In this document: positions 1-8,234 of the stretch, piece after piece
Numbering within the stretch: position 1 is the first letter of the stretch
How the letters are laid out: every line of letters begins with the position of its first letter
Assembly: GCA_016718825.1 (NCBI GenBank)
Contig: JADKCL010000056.1
Span: forward strand, 1 to 14,108
DNA length: 14,108 nt
Direction: 5' to 3'
From: Bacteroidota bacterium
Lineage (GTDB): Bacteria > Bacteroidota > Bacteroidia > J057 > JADKCL01
The notes under the pieces: generated by a model
What the model was told of the DNA's origin: nothing
What the model saw: only the letters and a program-made list of their open reading frames with translations
The model's database searches: none
Position numbers and translations under genes: made by a program

Positions 1-1
1 G

Positions 2-378
2 AAACAATTGAATGCCAGGTGCCGGTCATTTCCCCCATTCAAGGACAGCATCGCTTTGCCTTCCTTGGAAGGGTTCAAGGTTGTCGCCATTCGAGACGTC
101 ATCTATTGTGAGGCAGACAGCAATTACACCATCTTTCATTTGGTCGAGATAGGCAAATATACGGTCGCAAACACCCTCGGGAGCTACGAGACGTCGCTGT
201 CAGACAAGCCATTCTCCGAATCCACGACAAATACCTCGTCAACTTGCAACACATCAAGGCCTATCACAAAGGCCGAGGTGGCAGTGTGGAAATGTCCAAC
301 AAAAAAGAGCTCGATGTATCCACGCGGAAGCGTGATGCGTTTTTGGCGAAGCTGTCGGAATATACGAGGGGGGTTTAG
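2..378 (+). pseudogene. LytTR-family response regulator, C-terminal DNA-binding domain, frameshifted and cut by the window edge
   Basis: This is the C-terminal part of a LytR/AlgR-type response regulator; the receiver domain would lie left of position 1. Frame 2 reads KDSIALPSLEGF, then DVIYCEADSNYTIFHL, the start of a LytTR domain. From about position 215 the homologous continuation is in frame 1: RIHDKYLVNLQHI, then GGSVEMSNKKELDVSTRKR, ending at TAG 376-378. Adding one T in the codon at 215-216 (PF-F-RIHDKY) restores a standard LytTR domain with its R-I-H-x-x-Y-L-V-N-L core. Such proteins bind promoter DNA and are usually paired with a LytS-like histidine kinase; none is visible here. Uncorrected, frame 2 runs on to a stop at 424 with unrelated residues and loses half the DNA-binding fold. 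The cause is either a real null mutation or a single-base sequencing error. Family assignment is firm; functional status is not. Confidence 0.85.
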
Positions 379-511
379 GAACATACCAGCAATAGCCATT
401 TTTACAGATGCTAATCACACGTAAGCTAAGCTTCGTCGCAGATGATCACGCATCCTGCACACCTGCGCACTCTAGCTAACGCCTGCGCATCCACAAGCGT
501 AATATTGTCAT

Positions 512-526
512 GATCTCGCTGAGATC
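512..526. repeat. short perfect inverted repeat upstream of the propeller/helix gene
   Basis: GATCTC, a 3-base spacer (GCT), then GAGATC, 34 bases before the ATG at 560. It could be a small hairpin in a leader RNA or an operator, or chance. The rest of the 379-559 gap shows no gene and no clear Bacteroidota promoter (TTG plus TAnnTTTG). Confidence 0.25.
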
Positions 527-559
527 GTTTCAATTGTCTTCAAAAACACTTTATCTAAA

Positions 560-1183
560 ATGAAAAGAACAAGAGTATTGCACAAGGCCGCACGATTGTG
601 GCTGTGCAGTTTGATTGCCCTTTTGGGGTTGAATTTTAACATTTCAAATGCCCAAACTGGCGTGTATACCTTTGGCACGGACAATGCAAATGAAGGTGGG
701 CGTGTGCTTTGTGACGACCCTGTACATCAGCGGATGTACATTGGTGGGTACCGGCGTGACTCCACATTAATCATGATGGTGGATTACAATGGATACATAC
801 TTGGGGAAACGACATTTATGGTGTCTGATGTCGGGGCTCGGGATATTCTCACCGATCTTAAGTTCAGCGCGAATGACAGCTTTCTCATTGGAACTGGAAT
901 CCAACTTCCTACTGCTGGCACTCAATATGGGGGATATATTTTCCGTATGACCAGAAATTTGGTGATGGATTGGATGCAGGACTTCCCAACTGGCACAAAT
1001 TCTTTACTACCTAAAAATATTCAGGACCTGGGCACTAACTTCACTTACTATGTTGTAATGGGTGCCTGTTATCAAACTATAATTGGACGTCGTCTATGGG
1101 TTGACAAGCAGACCAGGAACGACCATCACGAATTCCGCATCGTTACGATGTCGGGGGTCCTGAAGATTTTGAAGCATCAGTGA
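560..1183 (+). CDS. Piece 1: signal peptide and N-terminal propeller-like region
   Basis: The ATG at 560 follows an A-rich TATCTAAA stretch and begins a clear Sec signal peptide: basic start MKRTR, hydrophobic core LCSLIALLGL, then ISNA-QTG as the likely cleavage site. The next ~140 residues are beta-rich (MYIGGYRRDSTLIMMVDYNG, then GGYIFRMTRNLVMDWMQDF), like the strand-turn repeats of secreted Bacteroidota propellers. After about position 1080 the annotated frame is probably wrong. Frame 3 reads LDVVYGLTSRPGTTITNSA and frame 1 from 1141 reads RYDVGGPEDFEASVIQGQD, so the last ~33 residues before the stop at 1181-1183 are out-of-frame artefact. The piece overlaps the next one by four bases only because of the broken frame; this is not translational coupling. 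No specific function can be assigned. Confidence 0.7.
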   Translation: MKRTRVLHKAARLWLCSLIALLGLNFNISNAQTGVYTFGTDNANEGGRVLCDDPVHQRMYIGGYRRDSTLIMMVDYNGYILGETTFMVSDVGARDILTDLKFSANDSFLIGTGIQLPTAGTQYGGYIFRMTRNLVMDWMQDFPTGTNSLLPKNIQDLGTNFTYYVVMGACYQTIIGRRLWVDKQTRNDHHEFRIVTMSGVLKILKHQ

Positions 1184-1695
1184 TACAAGGTCAAGACTTA
1201 TTCATCACTGGCAGGCTTGGGCACTCTGGCGGTGACATGTTTTTACGGCCAGGACTCGTGCGTATGAATGGAACAACGGGAACGATAATCCCCAATAATC
1301 AACATACCTATTTGGTTGATAGCGTTCAGCATGCAAGGTTATATTCCACGGACGTAGCCCTTGATGATGATGCCTCACCAGTTACTATCGGCAATGGAGA
1401 TTTCCATAGCAATGGTTTTGGTTTAAGCTCCTTCTTTTCGATTCACAATCAGACGACGAATGAACTAGCAGGCTGGGAAATTGACATTGCGGATTTTCAG
1501 TATGAGGAAGCTGCTGAAGTAATCCGAGCACCGGGAATGGGTCTTGGCAGTTTTGTCATATTTGGCCAAGGAAGGTTGAATGGAGTCACCACCAATGGGC
1601 ACAGTTCAAATCAACTTTGGATGATGAGTATCAATCGCAATGGAACCACAAACTGGTTTAGGCAATATGGAGGCTCTGGCATAGGAATTCTATGA
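1180..1695 (+). CDS. Piece 2: continuation of the propeller-like region
   Basis: This frame is readable from at least 1141 (RYDVGGPEDFEAS). The GTG at 1180 is merely the first possible start, so it is not an independent gene. It has no signal peptide. Residues such as QDLFITGRLGHSGGDMFL, LVRMNGTTGTI, GSFVIFGQGRLNG and LWMMSINRNGTTNWFRQYGG show the repeated pattern of a strand, an (I/V)xxxNG turn, then W/F, typical of these secreted propellers. It ends at TGA 1693-1695 just after an inferred extra G at 1684-1685. Correcting that base continues the protein directly into piece 3 as GIEFYDWTSQQQ. Confidence 0.6.
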   Translation: MIQGQDLFITGRLGHSGGDMFLRPGLVRMNGTTGTIIPNNQHTYLVDSVQHARLYSTDVALDDDASPVTIGNGDFHSNGFGLSSFFSIHNQTTNELAGWEIDIADFQYEEAAEVIRAPGMGLGSFVIFGQGRLNGVTTNGHSSNQLWMMSINRNGTTNWFRQYGGSGIGIL

Positions 1696-1714
1696 CTGGA
1701 CAAGTCAACAACAG

Positions 1715-2125
1715 TTGATTTCTATCAATTCTGGAACAGCACGACTTGCATTTGCAGCGACCACCATTGCTCCAGGCGAAACGGATGAAAATATTTTGCT
1801 AGTTATGTCGAATGCTTACGGCGAATTTGATGCCATTGATGGCAATTGCATCTCCAGCCCGATTGGTATTAGCATGACATCACATATCCATAACAATACC
1901 ATCAATATGGTACGCTCCGACAGCGGGTGGGTCAGCAATACCGTCACTCCAATGCTCAACCACCCCGCCCTTCACACCCAACCCCCGTGTGGCCCTTCCT
2001 GCTTCGCCGCCATGGAACCTAGCTTCAGCCACATCACTGTCCCCAATGACCGACCACCAACCAGACCAATACCCCCTCGGGCAGACAAGTATGGGCGGGC
2101 AAAGTCTATGTGGGAGCTGACGTGA
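1715..2125 (+). CDS. Piece 3: end of the propeller region and linker to the beta-helix
   Basis: The true frame starts at 1685 (EFYDWTSQQQLISINSG); the TTG at 1715 is only the first start-like codon. It contains LAFAATTIAPGETDENILLV, AYGEFDAIDGNCISSPIGI, a last propeller-like blade, and a linker with HTQPPCGPSC and MEPSFSHITVPND. Beyond about 2050 the reading becomes Pro/Arg-rich and unlike the protein. Frame 1 there reads QTNTPSGRQVWAGKVYVGAD and runs into piece 4, so one base appears to be missing around 2045-2058. The last ~25 residues up to the stop at 2123-2125 are therefore likely artefact. Confidence 0.55.
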   Translation: MISINSGTARLAFAATTIAPGETDENILLVMSNAYGEFDAIDGNCISSPIGISMTSHIHNNTINMVRSDSGWVSNTVTPMLNHPALHTQPPCGPSCFAAMEPSFSHITVPNDRPPTRPIPPRADKYGRAKSMWELT

Positions 2126-4347
2126 CCATCGATGGCATTGTGCTGGATATTTCTGAATCCGATATTGTCTTCGCGCCTTGCACCCGCATCACCCTCATCA
2201 ATGGAGCGCGGTTGGAGGCGAACAATTCCACCTTCCGGTCTTGTGGGGATAACGATTCCTGGGAAGGGATTTTCTTCACCTCCACCGGTACGACGCATAC
2301 ATCAGGGGCTGTGGATGGATGTCTGTTTAAGAATGCTGTGGATGCTATTCGATTGGAAAGCGCCCCGGGCAACAAGACTGCTGCCTACGATGTGCGGATC
2401 ACGGACAATAGCTTCGTCACTTGTCTCCATGGCATCAGAATGCCGGGTGTCGCCCGCTTGAACATGCTGGAAGGCATCACTGGCAATCGATTCACGGTCG
2501 ATAATCGTCCAATAGTTTGGGGAAGCAAAAACCCTAACGGGCAGTGTATTACTTCTTTCTCACAGGAATTCGAAGGCATCAGCGCAGTGGCTACTACATT
2601 TGTTGGACAAGTCTCACAAAATAGTTTCATCAACACGAGTGATGTTGCCACGACTACGCTTGGGGGTATCATTTGGAACAATTGCATTGGTCGAATCTCT
2701 CTCAATCAATTCACCAACAATCGCCATGCAGTGCAAATGAATCGCGGCACCCGAGCTGCGATTGAAAACAATGCGATCGAGGTCACGCAACGGTTCGCCC
2801 AATTTGAAACCCAGATTTTGTTGGTAGGCACGACAAATTCCTCTGTACTGGGAAACCACTTGATCAACTCCAATGAAGCAGGCACTTTCAACCGATATGG
2901 TGCAGCCATCAGCATCGAAATTGGCACGTTTATCAATGTCAAGGAAAATACTGTGGACGGCTTCACCAATGGTATCCAATTCTATGGATGTAATCACTCC
3001 GCCATCGACGAAAATAAGCTCACGAACTGTAACGTCGTAGGTATCGTGGTGCAAGGTGGTGCCTCCAACACTGTCAGTTGCAACGAAATCAAAATGCGTT
3101 TGCAACTTGACAACGCGCATCCTTCAGAGGGAATTTTCTACAATCACCTTGTGTCATCTCTGCCTTCAGTGGATATTCGCGGGAATTGTATTACGGATGC
3201 TTCCTTTGGGATCGTTGCCAATAATCAATCCAATCTGATGGCAATGCCGAGAATGCGCAACAATTATCTCTACAACTACACCCGAGGTGGTATCGTTACT
3301 TTTCGGTTCAATGGCGCACAAGGTACAGGCATCGCCACACCTGCCCAAGCTGGACGAAATACCTTCGTGAGCAACAATGTTTTGGGTGGTGCAGTGGATA
3401 TCCATTCCAATGGACAATCCCAGACATGGTATGGAAACTACGGCATCAGCACGGTGAGTGCAGGGGTGACCTTGATCGGCAATGGCACTTATCACAGTAT
3501 CGCAAGTTGCGGGCTGCAAATCGGATCGGGAAACTCCGCGATCGGTTACAATGAAGTTTGTGATCAGTTCACGACAGGCCCCATCCAGATGCTTCAACGT
3601 TTGATCAGTGGCGACTATTCAGAATTTGAATCGGACAAATTCGGTGATGCCAAAGCTGTCATCGCAGCCGCTTTGACCGAAGCCTTGCTCGACGGCGGCT
3701 CTGCGGATGTAGCCGCGGCGTTCAAGGCTTGGATAGGCACCAATGTTCAATTTTTGCCAGCAGAAAAGGCTTGGGTTAATTATCATTACCACAATGCAAT
3801 GGGTGAATCTGATGCAGCCTTGGCTGCCCTTGTGGATTTGCAAAATGCAGATAGTCGTTTCAAAGACTTTGTAACTGTCGAATCCATTGATCAACAACTT
3901 GCGCTGCATGGACGTGCGGTTGAGAATTTGACGGACTCTGAAATCAATGAACTTGCGGCCATTGACAATGCAAGGTTGGAATTTGCCGACGATGCGCGTG
4001 ATTGGATGCATGTAGGCATAGGTGCGCATCCGCACCTCCTCAAGGCGATCAACCTTCCAGAAATTGCCCTGGAAGGCCGCCATATCCAGGATGTACGTCA
4101 AGAAAGCCTACACCTATTCCCGAACCCCGCAGAAACGCAGGTGACAGTCGAGTATGTCCTGGACAACGCTTTGGGTGGATCCTTGCGGATCTTTGATATA
4201 GCAGGTAAAATGATGTATCAAGCACCGCTTGCCGGAGATGCTTCCAGTACAACGCTCGATCTGACCACATGGTCGCCGGGTATCTATCTTCTGTCGCTTT
4301 TCAATTCCGAAGGGCAGGTAAGCACTGCGAAATTGATTGTGAAGTAG
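2110..4347 (+). CDS. Piece 4: right-handed parallel beta-helix domain with C-terminal T9SS sorting domain
   Basis: The GTG at 2110 is internal; frame 1 is coding from about 2059. Residues ~1-480 are a parallel beta-helix. Coil after coil follows the pattern of a short strand then an N-N/G-N turn (ITLINGARLEANNSTFRSCG, GRISLNQFTNNRHAVQMN, TRAAIENNAIEV, FINVKENTVDGFTNGIQFYG, HSAIDENKLTNCNVVGIVVQ), as in pectate-lyase-like and other carbohydrate-binding helices. The Asp catalytic set of a pectate lyase cannot be identified. Residues ~490-640 are predicted helical (AKAVIAAALTEALLDGG, DAALAALVDLQNADSRF). The last ~80 residues form a T9SS type-A domain: LHLFPNPAETQVTVEYVL, SLRIFDIAGKMMYQ, SPGIYLLSLF, ending KLIVK. 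With no signal peptide of its own, this piece would not be exported unless joined to piece 1. It ends at TAG 4345-4347 and is followed by a terminator. Confidence 0.85.
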   Translation: MGADVTIDGIVLDISESDIVFAPCTRITLINGARLEANNSTFRSCGDNDSWEGIFFTSTGTTHTSGAVDGCLFKNAVDAIRLESAPGNKTAAYDVRITDNSFVTCLHGIRMPGVARLNMLEGITGNRFTVDNRPIVWGSKNPNGQCITSFSQEFEGISAVATTFVGQVSQNSFINTSDVATTTLGGIIWNNCIGRISLNQFTNNRHAVQMNRGTRAAIENNAIEVTQRFAQFETQILLVGTTNSSVLGNHLINSNEAGTFNRYGAAISIEIGTFINVKENTVDGFTNGIQFYGCNHSAIDENKLTNCNVVGIVVQGGASNTVSCNEIKMRLQLDNAHPSEGIFYNHLVSSLPSVDIRGNCITDASFGIVANNQSNLMAMPRMRNNYLYNYTRGGIVTFRFNGAQGTGIATPAQAGRNTFVSNNVLGGAVDIHSNGQSQTWYGNYGISTVSAGVTLIGNGTYHSIASCGLQIGSGNSAIGYNEVCDQFTTGPIQMLQRLISGDYSEFESDKFGDAKAVIAAALTEALLDGGSADVAAAFKAWIGTNVQFLPAEKAWVNYHYHNAMGESDAALAALVDLQNADSRFKDFVTVESIDQQLALHGRAVENLTDSEINELAAIDNARLEFADDARDWMHVGIGAHPHLLKAINLPEIALEGRHIQDVRQESLHLFPNPAETQVTVEYVLDNALGGSLRIFDIAGKMMYQAPLAGDASSTTLDLTTWSPGIYLLSLFNSEGQVSTAKLIVK

Positions 4348-4370
4348 ACCGTTGAGGTTCTTCAGTAAAG

Positions 4371-4402
4371 CATCCCCCTGTTTCGATGGAGACGGGGGGA
4401 TG
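4371..4402 (+). terminator. Strong hairpin terminator after the beta-helix gene
   Basis: Arm CATCCCCCTGTTT (4371-4383) pairs with AGACGGGGGGATG (4390-4402) across a 6-base loop, giving 13 pairs with two or three G-T wobbles. It begins 23 bases after the stop codon. The T-run behind it (TTCGTTCTT) is imperfect, so termination is probable rather than certain. Confidence 0.7.
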
Positions 4403-4427
4403 ATTCGTTCTTGACGATCAATCGAAA

Positions 4428-4754
4428 GTGTTCGGGTATGGAGAAAAGCCGGCTTTTGTGCTGACAGACAAGCTTATTCGTCAAAGCTCATCAAAATGGA
4501 ATTTTAGCTTCTACCTATTTGTGGGGCGTGAAATTCAGGAATTGTTTGGCTTGAAACTCGATCGATCATTGTGGGTATTGGCAGACATGGGTGTGAATGT
4601 GCATTCCTGTCTTCATTGTTATGGGACCTTAGCGTTTGAGATGTTCGCAGACATCGGCCTCTTCTCAGGTCATCCGCAAAGCCATCGACAAGCCCGAAAT
4701 CCCTCCACAATGGGTTCGAACTTTGTGCCGCTGGGTGTACATGAAAGGCCTTAA
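4428..4754 (+). CDS. Doubtful small ORF in a gene-poor gap
   Basis: A 108-codon ORF (MFGYGEKPAFVLTDKLIRQ, ending PLGVHERP) with a Cys-containing stretch (VHSCLHCYG). I recognise no family, signal peptide or membrane segment. Two things make it worth listing: it lies between two terminator-like hairpins, and its TAA at 4752-4754 is only four bases before the second one. Against it, the composition is not distinctive, and frame 1 across 4636-4887 reads an equally plausible fragment (VIRKAIDKPEIPPQWVR, then WVYMKGLKSKARLLAGLF). That suggests a decayed older gene. The rest of 4403-4967 holds nothing else that I can identify. Confidence 0.2.
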   Translation: MFGYGEKPAFVLTDKLIRQSSSKWNFSFYLFVGREIQELFGLKLDRSLWVLADMGVNVHSCLHCYGTLAFEMFADIGLFSGHPQSHRQARNPSTMGSNFVPLGVHERP

Positions 4755-4758
4755 GAGC

Positions 4759-4785
4759 AAAGCTCGGCTACTCGCTGGGCTTTTT
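4759..4785 (+). terminator. Hairpin with T-run, possible intrinsic terminator
   Basis: AAAGCTCGG (4759-4767) pairs with CTGGGCTTT (4775-4783) around a 7-base loop, with two G-T wobbles, and the T-run covers 4781-4785. This is the textbook A-tract/stem/T-tract form. It implies transcription entering from the left, from the doubtful ORF or a small RNA. Confidence 0.55.
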
Positions 4786-4967
4786 CAATTCAGGACGGGA
4801 TCAGAATGGGATCATTTAATGCCCCCGATCCTATCAGCTACTTCAAGTGGAATGAATTGTCCATGTCATTCGTTAGGTATATTCTAGTTTTCCTTCCAAC
4901 CTGAAGTACACCTTATCGCCTAAAAAGTAATAACTTGCATTTGCAAAATATAGCAAGGTTATATGCC

Positions 4968-7900
4968 ATGAAGTACTTCTTCCTTTCTTTGTTTCTCACC
5001 TTCATCTCGGTTTCCACCGCAATGGGACAGGTTTTTGAATGGGGAAGGCAGATCTATGGAAACAGCTATATCAATGGTGTGGCCATCTCTGAAAGCGCCG
5101 CGCCGTATGTATGCGGCTTCAACAATGTCCAGATTAATATCGGTGGGAGCAACCTTTACAATGCAATCGGGGGAGTCGATGGCTTTGTTGCTAAAATGGA
5201 TCCTGCTGGGAATGTGGCTTGGTATTCCCCGATTGGCTACCCTGGAAGCACCTGCAAGGTCCACGATATCACGCGCGCACCCGACAATACCTTTTTAATT
5301 GCCGGTGAGGCAACGGATACGCTGGCATTTGGATCCGATACCTCCACTGTTTACGGGAATCCTGGAAGTTTTTTTGTGGCTCGATTGGATACAGGGGGAC
5401 AGTACCAATGGATCTTCAGGCATGGAGGCTCCAGATATGGCGGCAGCTATCAGGTAGATCATCTGGTCCGAGCTGATACCGCCAACAACTGCTATGCCTA
5501 CGTTGCTTGGGACTCGACCTTGTTTTTTGGACAAGATACCTTCCGTTACAACCATCCAACTGGAAATTCTGCGATCATCAAATTCGACCCTTCGGGAAAT
5601 CCCCTTTGGGCTTTTCCTGTCTTTAGATCCTCCCACTATCAGAATGCCATGGCGGTGGACGATGATGGCAACACATACGCCGCATTTGCTGTTTATGATT
5701 CCGTTTTCATTGGTGGCACTACAATCGTCAATACCGGTGACCCTGATTTTACCATCGCAAAAATCAGCCCCAATGGCACCCTGCTGTGGACACGCACGAT
5801 CGCTTCGGCGGGCTATACGCTGCCTGGCAGCATGGCGATCGATTCCTACGGGAATCTTTTGCTCACAGCCTATTATTCAGGTTGGGGAACGCTTGACGGG
5901 GCGCCTATCGTGACGATTGTAGGTACATCGGGGTTCATTGCCAAGTTTTCACCCAGCGGGACATTGCTATGGCAAGAGTTCGCTGATCAACCGTCAGCAC
6001 CAGGCTTTCCAAATGATGATTTTCCAATCGCAGCTGGCCGAAATGGAGATTTTTATGTTGCCAGTGGGTTGACAGTGCAGGGATGCAATGCATGTACCGT
6101 GGCAATCGACCAACATGTTTTTCCAGTTTGCTGCAGTTCATCACCATTGTTGTGTGTCCGTTATGACTCCTCTGGGACTGCGAAATGGGTGGCTCGGTCC
6201 CAGCGTGATGTGGGATTGGCCCCCAATGCTTTTGATATCGCGGTCGATACTTTCGGAAATATCTATTCGACAGGGTCTTTTCATGGGTTCGCGGTTTTGG
6301 GGGGAGATTCACTTACGCGGTGGACTTTTGGCTATTCCGGATATGTGGCGAAGGTCAATGCGCAATACAGTGCCGTTTCGGGCGTGGTTTTCGATGACTG
6401 GAACTTCAATGGGACATTCGATTCTACGGACGTCCTGGTGGAAAACGCGGTCATCGCAACTTCGCCCGGAGGAGACGTATTTGATACGGAAAGCAACGGA
6501 AGATATTTTGCCATTCTCGATACAGGGACCTTTACTTTGGGAATCCCTTCGCCTCCACCCTACCGCACCGTAGTACCCGTTTCCCACACGGCCATCCTGC
6601 CCGACTATGGCATGGTGTTGAACGGCTATGATTTTGCGCTGCAACCCATTCCCAATATCCAGGATCTCGAAGTGGATGTGGTGAACTACGGCCCTGTTCG
6701 ACCAGGATTTTCGCGTTCCTACCGCATTCGCTGCCGCAACGTGGGAACAGATACCCTCTCGGGCACCGTTGTCTTGCGTTTCGATACACTCTTCACTTTT
6801 GATTACAGCAATCCCGTCCAATTGTCCTATGGAATCGATAGTGCTGACTGGAGTTATTCGAACCTTCATCCCCAGCAATATTTTGACATCTGGCTTTCGC
6901 TGGTACTTTCTCCATCAGCAAGTCTCAATTCTCAGGTGCAATACTATGCCATCGCCAACCCACTCGCCTCTGATACGACGCCGGGAAACAACGTCGACAC
7001 ACTTGAAGTGACGATCACTGGATCTTGGGATCCAAACGATAAGCATGTCGAGCCTGAAGGCGTGATCCTCACGCAGGAGCTGAGTCCCAGCTTTCCTCTG
7101 GAGTACATGATTCGGTTTCAAAATACAGGAACGGATACAGCCTTCAGGGTCCGTATCGTCGATACGCTTGGAAGCAGTCTTCAATTGCCTACGATCGAGC
7201 TTATTTCGGCGAGCCATGGGTGCACCTGGTCGATGCGTGGTCAGGGAATCGTGGAGTGGTTGTTTGAGAACATTGAGCTCCCAGACAGCAACACCAATGA
7301 AGCAGCAAGCCATGGTTTTGTAAAGTTCCGCATCAAGGCAGCCACCCATCTCCAAGCTGGCGATTCGATCCTCAATCAGGCCAGCATCTATTTTGATTAC
7401 AATCTTCCTGTTGTGACCAATGAGCCATTTAATGAGGTTGAGACCCTTGGCGCTCCCGATCTGGACCATCCGGTAAATGGCTGGCTAGGATTTCCTTCCT
7501 GGCCTTGGTACCTTGAATTTGATTGGGTCCCTTATGCAGAATCCTATCAAGTGCAGGTGGCACGCGACACAGCCTTTTCCCAGGTAGTGTTGGATACATT
7601 GGTGCCAGACGTTTCTCCGCTTCCCAATCCACCGCGTGACACTTGTGAGTGGCGGTATTGGCGTGTGCGTGCCATCGGACCTCGCGGCGTACTTGGCCCA
7701 TGGAGCAGTGTGTGGTCGTATTATCTCCGGTTGATGCCGGCAGGAAGCGTTTCTTTGGCCCTTCCCGCTGACCAAGCGATCAACCAACCGCTCAGCAATT
7801 TGCCTTTGGCTTGGTCTAACCCTGCAAATGCAGCTGATTTTGAATACCAAATTTCAGCTGACCTTCAATATACGCAAATCGTTGTTTCGGGCTTGACAGG

Positions 7901-8234
7901 AGGTCCGAACGCCGTTACTGTCGGAGGCCTCAATTCCGGCATGCAGTATTTTTGGAGGGTTAGGGCTTTGAACTGCTCTTCCAATGGGAATTGGAGCAAT
8001 TCAAGGACCTTTTTTACAATCCTTGAAACACCGACACTTGTATTTCCATCAAACGGAAGCCAAAACCAGCCTTTGAATGCCGTTCAACTCGATTGGTCGG
8101 ATGTACAAGGCAATCTAAACTATGAAGTTCGATATTCAGTCGACACAAATTTCGTCTTCAATTACGTTACGCTTTACGCAAGTGGCTCAGATACCGTGAC
8201 AGGTGCACTGCTCCATCATACAATCTATTACTAG
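4968..8234 (+). CDS. Large secreted multidomain protein (propeller, DUF11-like, fibronectin-like), truncated by an amber codon
   Basis: Start is ATG 4968, where a Sec signal peptide begins (MKYFFLSLFLTFISVSTAMG-QVF); an upstream TTG at 4935 would add an unlikely extension. Residues ~25-465 are propeller-like repeats, each with (F/I)(V/A)K(x)(D/S)P(x)G and a closing W (VDGFVAKMDPAGNVAW, AIIKFDPSGNPLW, FTIAKISPNGTLLW, GFIAKFSPSGTLLW). At ~470-500 VSGVVFDDWNFNGTFDSTD resembles a carboxypeptidase-regulatory or SdrD-B-like domain with a possible Ca-binding loop. Around 575-690 and 687-825 come two DUF11-like beta-sandwiches; the second has SWDPNDK, YMIRFQNTGTDTAF, SHGFVKF and ASIYFDYNLPVVTN, a form common in Bacteroidota secreted proteins (I believe DUF7619). 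Residues ~830-1088 hold fibronectin-like repeats with YWRVRA and YFWRVRA. The ORF stops at TAG 8232-8234, before its sorting domain. As read, the product could cross the inner membrane but would lack a T9SS export tag. Confidence 0.85.
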   Translation: MKYFFLSLFLTFISVSTAMGQVFEWGRQIYGNSYINGVAISESAAPYVCGFNNVQINIGGSNLYNAIGGVDGFVAKMDPAGNVAWYSPIGYPGSTCKVHDITRAPDNTFLIAGEATDTLAFGSDTSTVYGNPGSFFVARLDTGGQYQWIFRHGGSRYGGSYQVDHLVRADTANNCYAYVAWDSTLFFGQDTFRYNHPTGNSAIIKFDPSGNPLWAFPVFRSSHYQNAMAVDDDGNTYAAFAVYDSVFIGGTTIVNTGDPDFTIAKISPNGTLLWTRTIASAGYTLPGSMAIDSYGNLLLTAYYSGWGTLDGAPIVTIVGTSGFIAKFSPSGTLLWQEFADQPSAPGFPNDDFPIAAGRNGDFYVASGLTVQGCNACTVAIDQHVFPVCCSSSPLLCVRYDSSGTAKWVARSQRDVGLAPNAFDIAVDTFGNIYSTGSFHGFAVLGGDSLTRWTFGYSGYVAKVNAQYSAVSGVVFDDWNFNGTFDSTDVLVENAVIATSPGGDVFDTESNGRYFAILDTGTFTLGIPSPPPYRTVVPVSHTAILPDYGMVLNGYDFALQPIPNIQDLEVDVVNYGPVRPGFSRSYRIRCRNVGTDTLSGTVVLRFDTLFTFDYSNPVQLSYGIDSADWSYSNLHPQQYFDIWLSLVLSPSASLNSQVQYYAIANPLASDTTPGNNVDTLEVTITGSWDPNDKHVEPEGVILTQELSPSFPLEYMIRFQNTGTDTAFRVRIVDTLGSSLQLPTIELISASHGCTWSMRGQGIVEWLFENIELPDSNTNEAASHGFVKFRIKAATHLQAGDSILNQASIYFDYNLPVVTNEPFNEVETLGAPDLDHPVNGWLGFPSWPWYLEFDWVPYAESYQVQVARDTAFSQVVLDTLVPDVSPLPNPPRDTCEWRYWRVRAIGPRGVLGPWSSVWSYYLRLMPAGSVSLALPADQAINQPLSNLPLAWSNPANAADFEYQISADLQYTQIVVSGLTGGPNAVTVGGLNSGMQYFWRVRALNCSSNGNWSNSRTFFTILETPTLVFPSNGSQNQPLNAVQLDWSDVQGNLNYEVRYSVDTNFVFNYVTLYASGSDTVTGALLHHTIYY

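Larger units (their letters stand above)
560..4347 (+). pseudogene. Large secreted beta-propeller / right-handed beta-helix protein with T9SS sorting domain, broken by several frameshifts
   Basis: One ancestral gene of about 1,260 codons explains the four consecutive pieces described below. Joined, they give a signal peptide, a propeller-like region of short strands with turn motifs such as VDYNGYI and INRNGTTNW, a linker with Cys-containing PPCGPSC, a long right-handed parallel beta-helix, a short alpha-helical region and a C-terminal T9SS domain. Frame changes inferred from where sensible protein continues are: extra base near 1081-1082, extra base near 1140, extra G at 1684-1685, and a missing base between about 2045 and 2058. 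At 1684, removing one G turns GIGIL-stop into GIEFYDWTSQQ. At the last site the joined text reads HITVPND, then QTNTPSGRQVWAGKVYVGADV. No slippery heptamer or downstream structure suggests programmed frameshifting. Such proteins typically end up surface-attached or released and act as adhesins or carbohydrate-binding factors; no catalytic site is evident. Confidence 0.8.

Noticed and set aside
1060..1200. Programmed ribosomal frameshifting in the beta-helix gene
   Set aside because: No slippery heptamer or downstream structure, and four separate shifts in one gene would be needed.
4700..4735. GGTTCGAAC resembling a tRNA T-loop
   Set aside because: No acceptor, D or anticodon stems can be drawn around it on either strand; the surrounding CACAA/TTGTG arms enclose a 12-base loop.
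4857..4892. Bacteroidota-type promoter (TTG and TAGTTTTC) before the gene at 4968
   Set aside because: The spacing of the two elements is too long and the second lacks the final G; not convincing.
8232..8234. Reassigned TAG codon (alternative genetic code)
   Set aside because: TAG ends the beta-helix gene at 4345-4347 and the LytTR frame at 376-378 in expected places, and no other in-frame TAG within a gene supports reassignment.
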